A stretch of 64,000 nucleotides of DNA from Sulfitobacter mediterraneus (GTDB taxonomy: Bacteria; Pseudomonadota; Alphaproteobacteria; Rhodobacterales; Rhodobacteraceae), in NCBI RefSeq assembly GCF_016801775.1, contig NZ_CP069004.1, positions 1,364,001-1,428,000 of the forward strand, read 5' to 3'. Made by a program: the position numbers and the translations under genes. The notes under the pieces are model-generated. The model did not search any database, was not told where the DNA came from, and saw only the letters and a list, made by a program, of their open reading frames with translations. Positions within the stretch are counted from its first letter, which is position 1, and every line of letters begins with the position of its first letter. Below, piece after piece: positions 62,922 through 64,000 of the stretch.

Positions 62922-63267
62922 GGTATTCTCCTGCTGTGTCCTGCTGGGCGCGGGCACGCCCCGGTCATTCCGTGAAGAGCAGACTGCATCCTGCAAGGCC
63001 GCTCCGCAATATGAAAGATGTGGCTGATCACGTGCTTTTCAACTGCCGCAAGGGCAGTCGTGAGGTGAGATATGCGCAAAATTTTGCCGAAAAGGGCGGT
63101 TGGGAGGGATGAGGCGCGGTCTGGCGCGTCTGTGGTGGCCAGAAGCGTATTGAGCCACTGTTCCAACGGTACGGGCCGGTCTGCCGGTTTGGGGTGTCTG
63201 TTTTGAACCCAAACTGTCCGATGCTGCGCGGAGCATAAATTTCCGGTTTTTATTTCCTACGCCATGG
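62922..63267. other. 346 bp without a recognisable gene
   Basis: Upstream region of the DegP/DegQ gene and downstream of the GST gene. Short frames on both strands have no family character. No hairpin with T tract, tRNA or repeat was recognised. It should contain the protease promoter. Confidence 0.5.
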
Positions 63268-64000
63268 TCAGGCGACAAGGCCAAGGTCTTTGTCGGTGGC
63301 TGTAGCCAAATATTTCTCTTTGGGGGGCATGGGTCTTAATGGCCAAGGCGGCTCGAAGGCGAAACTTGAAACGCTGCGCCCTTCTGGCAAGGCACCATTT
63401 CCTGCCCCAAGCGCGTAGTCGTAGTACAGCTTGACGATCTCTTCTTCGGTCACTTGCTTTGTCGCCGGATGAGCCATGCACGCGTCATGCCATGCGCGAA
63501 CACGGTCATAGTCTTTGCCTTCGGGAAGTTTGAAGCCTTCGTAGTAATCGAGGAACCAAAATCGCTTGAACATTGGTGTGAAGACGGCCTCAGCCAGACC
63601 GAATTCCTCAAATAGATAAGGGCCGGTCGGATTGTAATGACCCAGAAAATCGTCAATTTCCCGGTACAGCGCCAAGAGCTTGTCTAGATGCGCGTCCCGC
63701 TGTGCCAGATCCTGGTTCATGACAAAAAGATAGCCAGCCATCGTAAAGGGCCCTTCGCAGGCAATAAGCATTGACTCAATGGCATGTTCGACCGGGTCGC
63801 TACGGCGCAACGGTGCCCCCGGCAAGACTTCGTCAAGGTAGCGCAGGATGACGAGGCTTTCTTTGAGTATGCGCCCATCACTGGTTTCCAGCACTGGCAA
63901 AGCAGTGGTGCCTCGGGTTTTGGCCAGCAAATCCGGGTCGCGCGGTTTGGTGATATCCACGACCCTGAATTCGACCGCGCCTGACAGACCCCGAAGAGCC
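63268..64000 (-). CDS. Glutathione S-transferase-like protein, N-terminus outside the window
   Basis: The frame is open to the window end (244 codons seen); ALRGLSGAVEFRVVDITKPRDPDLLAKTRGTTALPVLE before the GTG at 63960 is clearly part of the protein, so it begins beyond 64000. ALPVLET with the cis-Pro and KESLVILRYLDE (the Glu-Ser of glutathione binding) form the thioredoxin-like half; an all-helical C-terminal domain follows, with a ~40-residue tail rich in Pro and Phe. Of the GST class seen in Rhodobacteraceae without known substrate. Confidence 0.85.
   Translation of the reverse strand, partial: ALRGLSGAVEFRVVDITKPRDPDLLAKTRGTTALPVLETSDGRILKESLVILRYLDEVLPGAPLRRSDPVEHAIESMLIACEGPFTMAGYLFVMNQDLAQRDAHLDKLLALYREIDDFLGHYNPTGPYLFEEFGLAEAVFTPMFKRFWFLDYYEGFKLPEGKDYDRVRAWHDACMAHPATKQVTEEEIVKLYYDYALGAGNGALPEGRSVSSFAFEPPWPLRPMPPKEKYLATATDKDLGLVA

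Noticed and set aside
62843..63166. A 107-codon minus-strand frame overlapping the start of the DegP/DegQ gene
   Set aside because: Runs out of frame through the protease signal region, composition Arg/His/Ser-rich, no homology pattern.

Overview
The window looks like chromosome of an alphaproteobacterium of the Rhodobacteraceae, most likely the marine Roseobacter group. The reasons are family-level: GC-rich codon use, a single-chain pyruvate carboxylase, the glyQ / DUF6446 / DUF1206 / glyS neighbourhood, a SAM-II riboswitch in front of metZ, a CtrA-type box (TTAA-N7-TTAA), and a DUF1127 gene surrounded by CCUCC-loop hairpins like the CcsR ('cuckoo') RNAs of Rhodobacter sphaeroides. The genus cannot be set from the sequence alone. 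There is no rRNA, tRNA, CRISPR array, transposase, integrase or phage gene. Nearly everything is core or housekeeping DNA, packed in short operons with many 1-4 base overlaps.

Layout. 1-3.4 kb: end of a membrane protein gene, the Fe-S carrier mrp, a small-RNA locus (six CCTCC hairpins around a DUF1127 gene), an XRE regulator with a DUF2975 membrane protein, and a gene remnant. 3.4-10.6 kb: UvrD/PcrA helicase, an FMN-dependent alpha-hydroxyacid dehydrogenase, and pyruvate carboxylase. 10.6-16.4 kb: class III nucleotide cyclase, VOC and DUF2244 proteins, a LysR regulator divergent from a methyltransferase, a YqeY-like protein, and carA. 16.5-21.1 kb: a family-2 glycosyltransferase with an N-terminal MshEN-like domain behind a CtrA-type box, a GntR regulator, a HAD nucleotidase and a UbiH-type hydroxylase. 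21.4-28.3 kb: class V aminotransferase, a small K+ channel, two coupled Lrp/AsnC regulators divergent from ilvC, a D-amino-acid PLP enzyme, a cupin and a DMT transporter.

28.3-39.9 kb, minus strand: folB-folP-glmM, a SleB-type hydrolase, a PPDK-like protein, glyS, DUF1206, DUF6446 and glyQ. 40-49.5 kb: a secreted SPOR / peptidoglycan-binding protein with a catalytically dead trypsin-like domain, a ThDP enzyme coupled to trkH, a second DUF1127-like gene, DUF2867, folE2, metZ with its SAM-II riboswitch, and a GST. 49.5-56.5 kb: yciB, a DMT transporter, ftsY with 22 perfect copies of a hexamer, lysoplasmalogenase, a NuoE-NuoF fusion, an AlkB-type hydroxylase and a small secreted protein. 56.5-64 kb: xseA divergent from purD, an FG-GAP-like secreted protein, an adrenodoxin-type ferredoxin, a peptidoglycan-binding lipoprotein, a DegP/DegQ protease and a GST cut by the window end.

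The most rewarding non-coding signals are the CcsR-like locus (about 1.6-2.3 kb), the SAM-II riboswitch with an in-frame leader before metZ, the CtrA-type box and palindrome before the MshEN-glycosyltransferase (the same palindrome core recurs at 60.7 kb), and a dispersed GC-rich intergenic element present twice. The most rewarding protein observations are the pseudoprotease at 40 kb, the FtsY Glu-Pro repeat, and the apparent loss of both 5' ends of two divergent genes near 2.95 kb.
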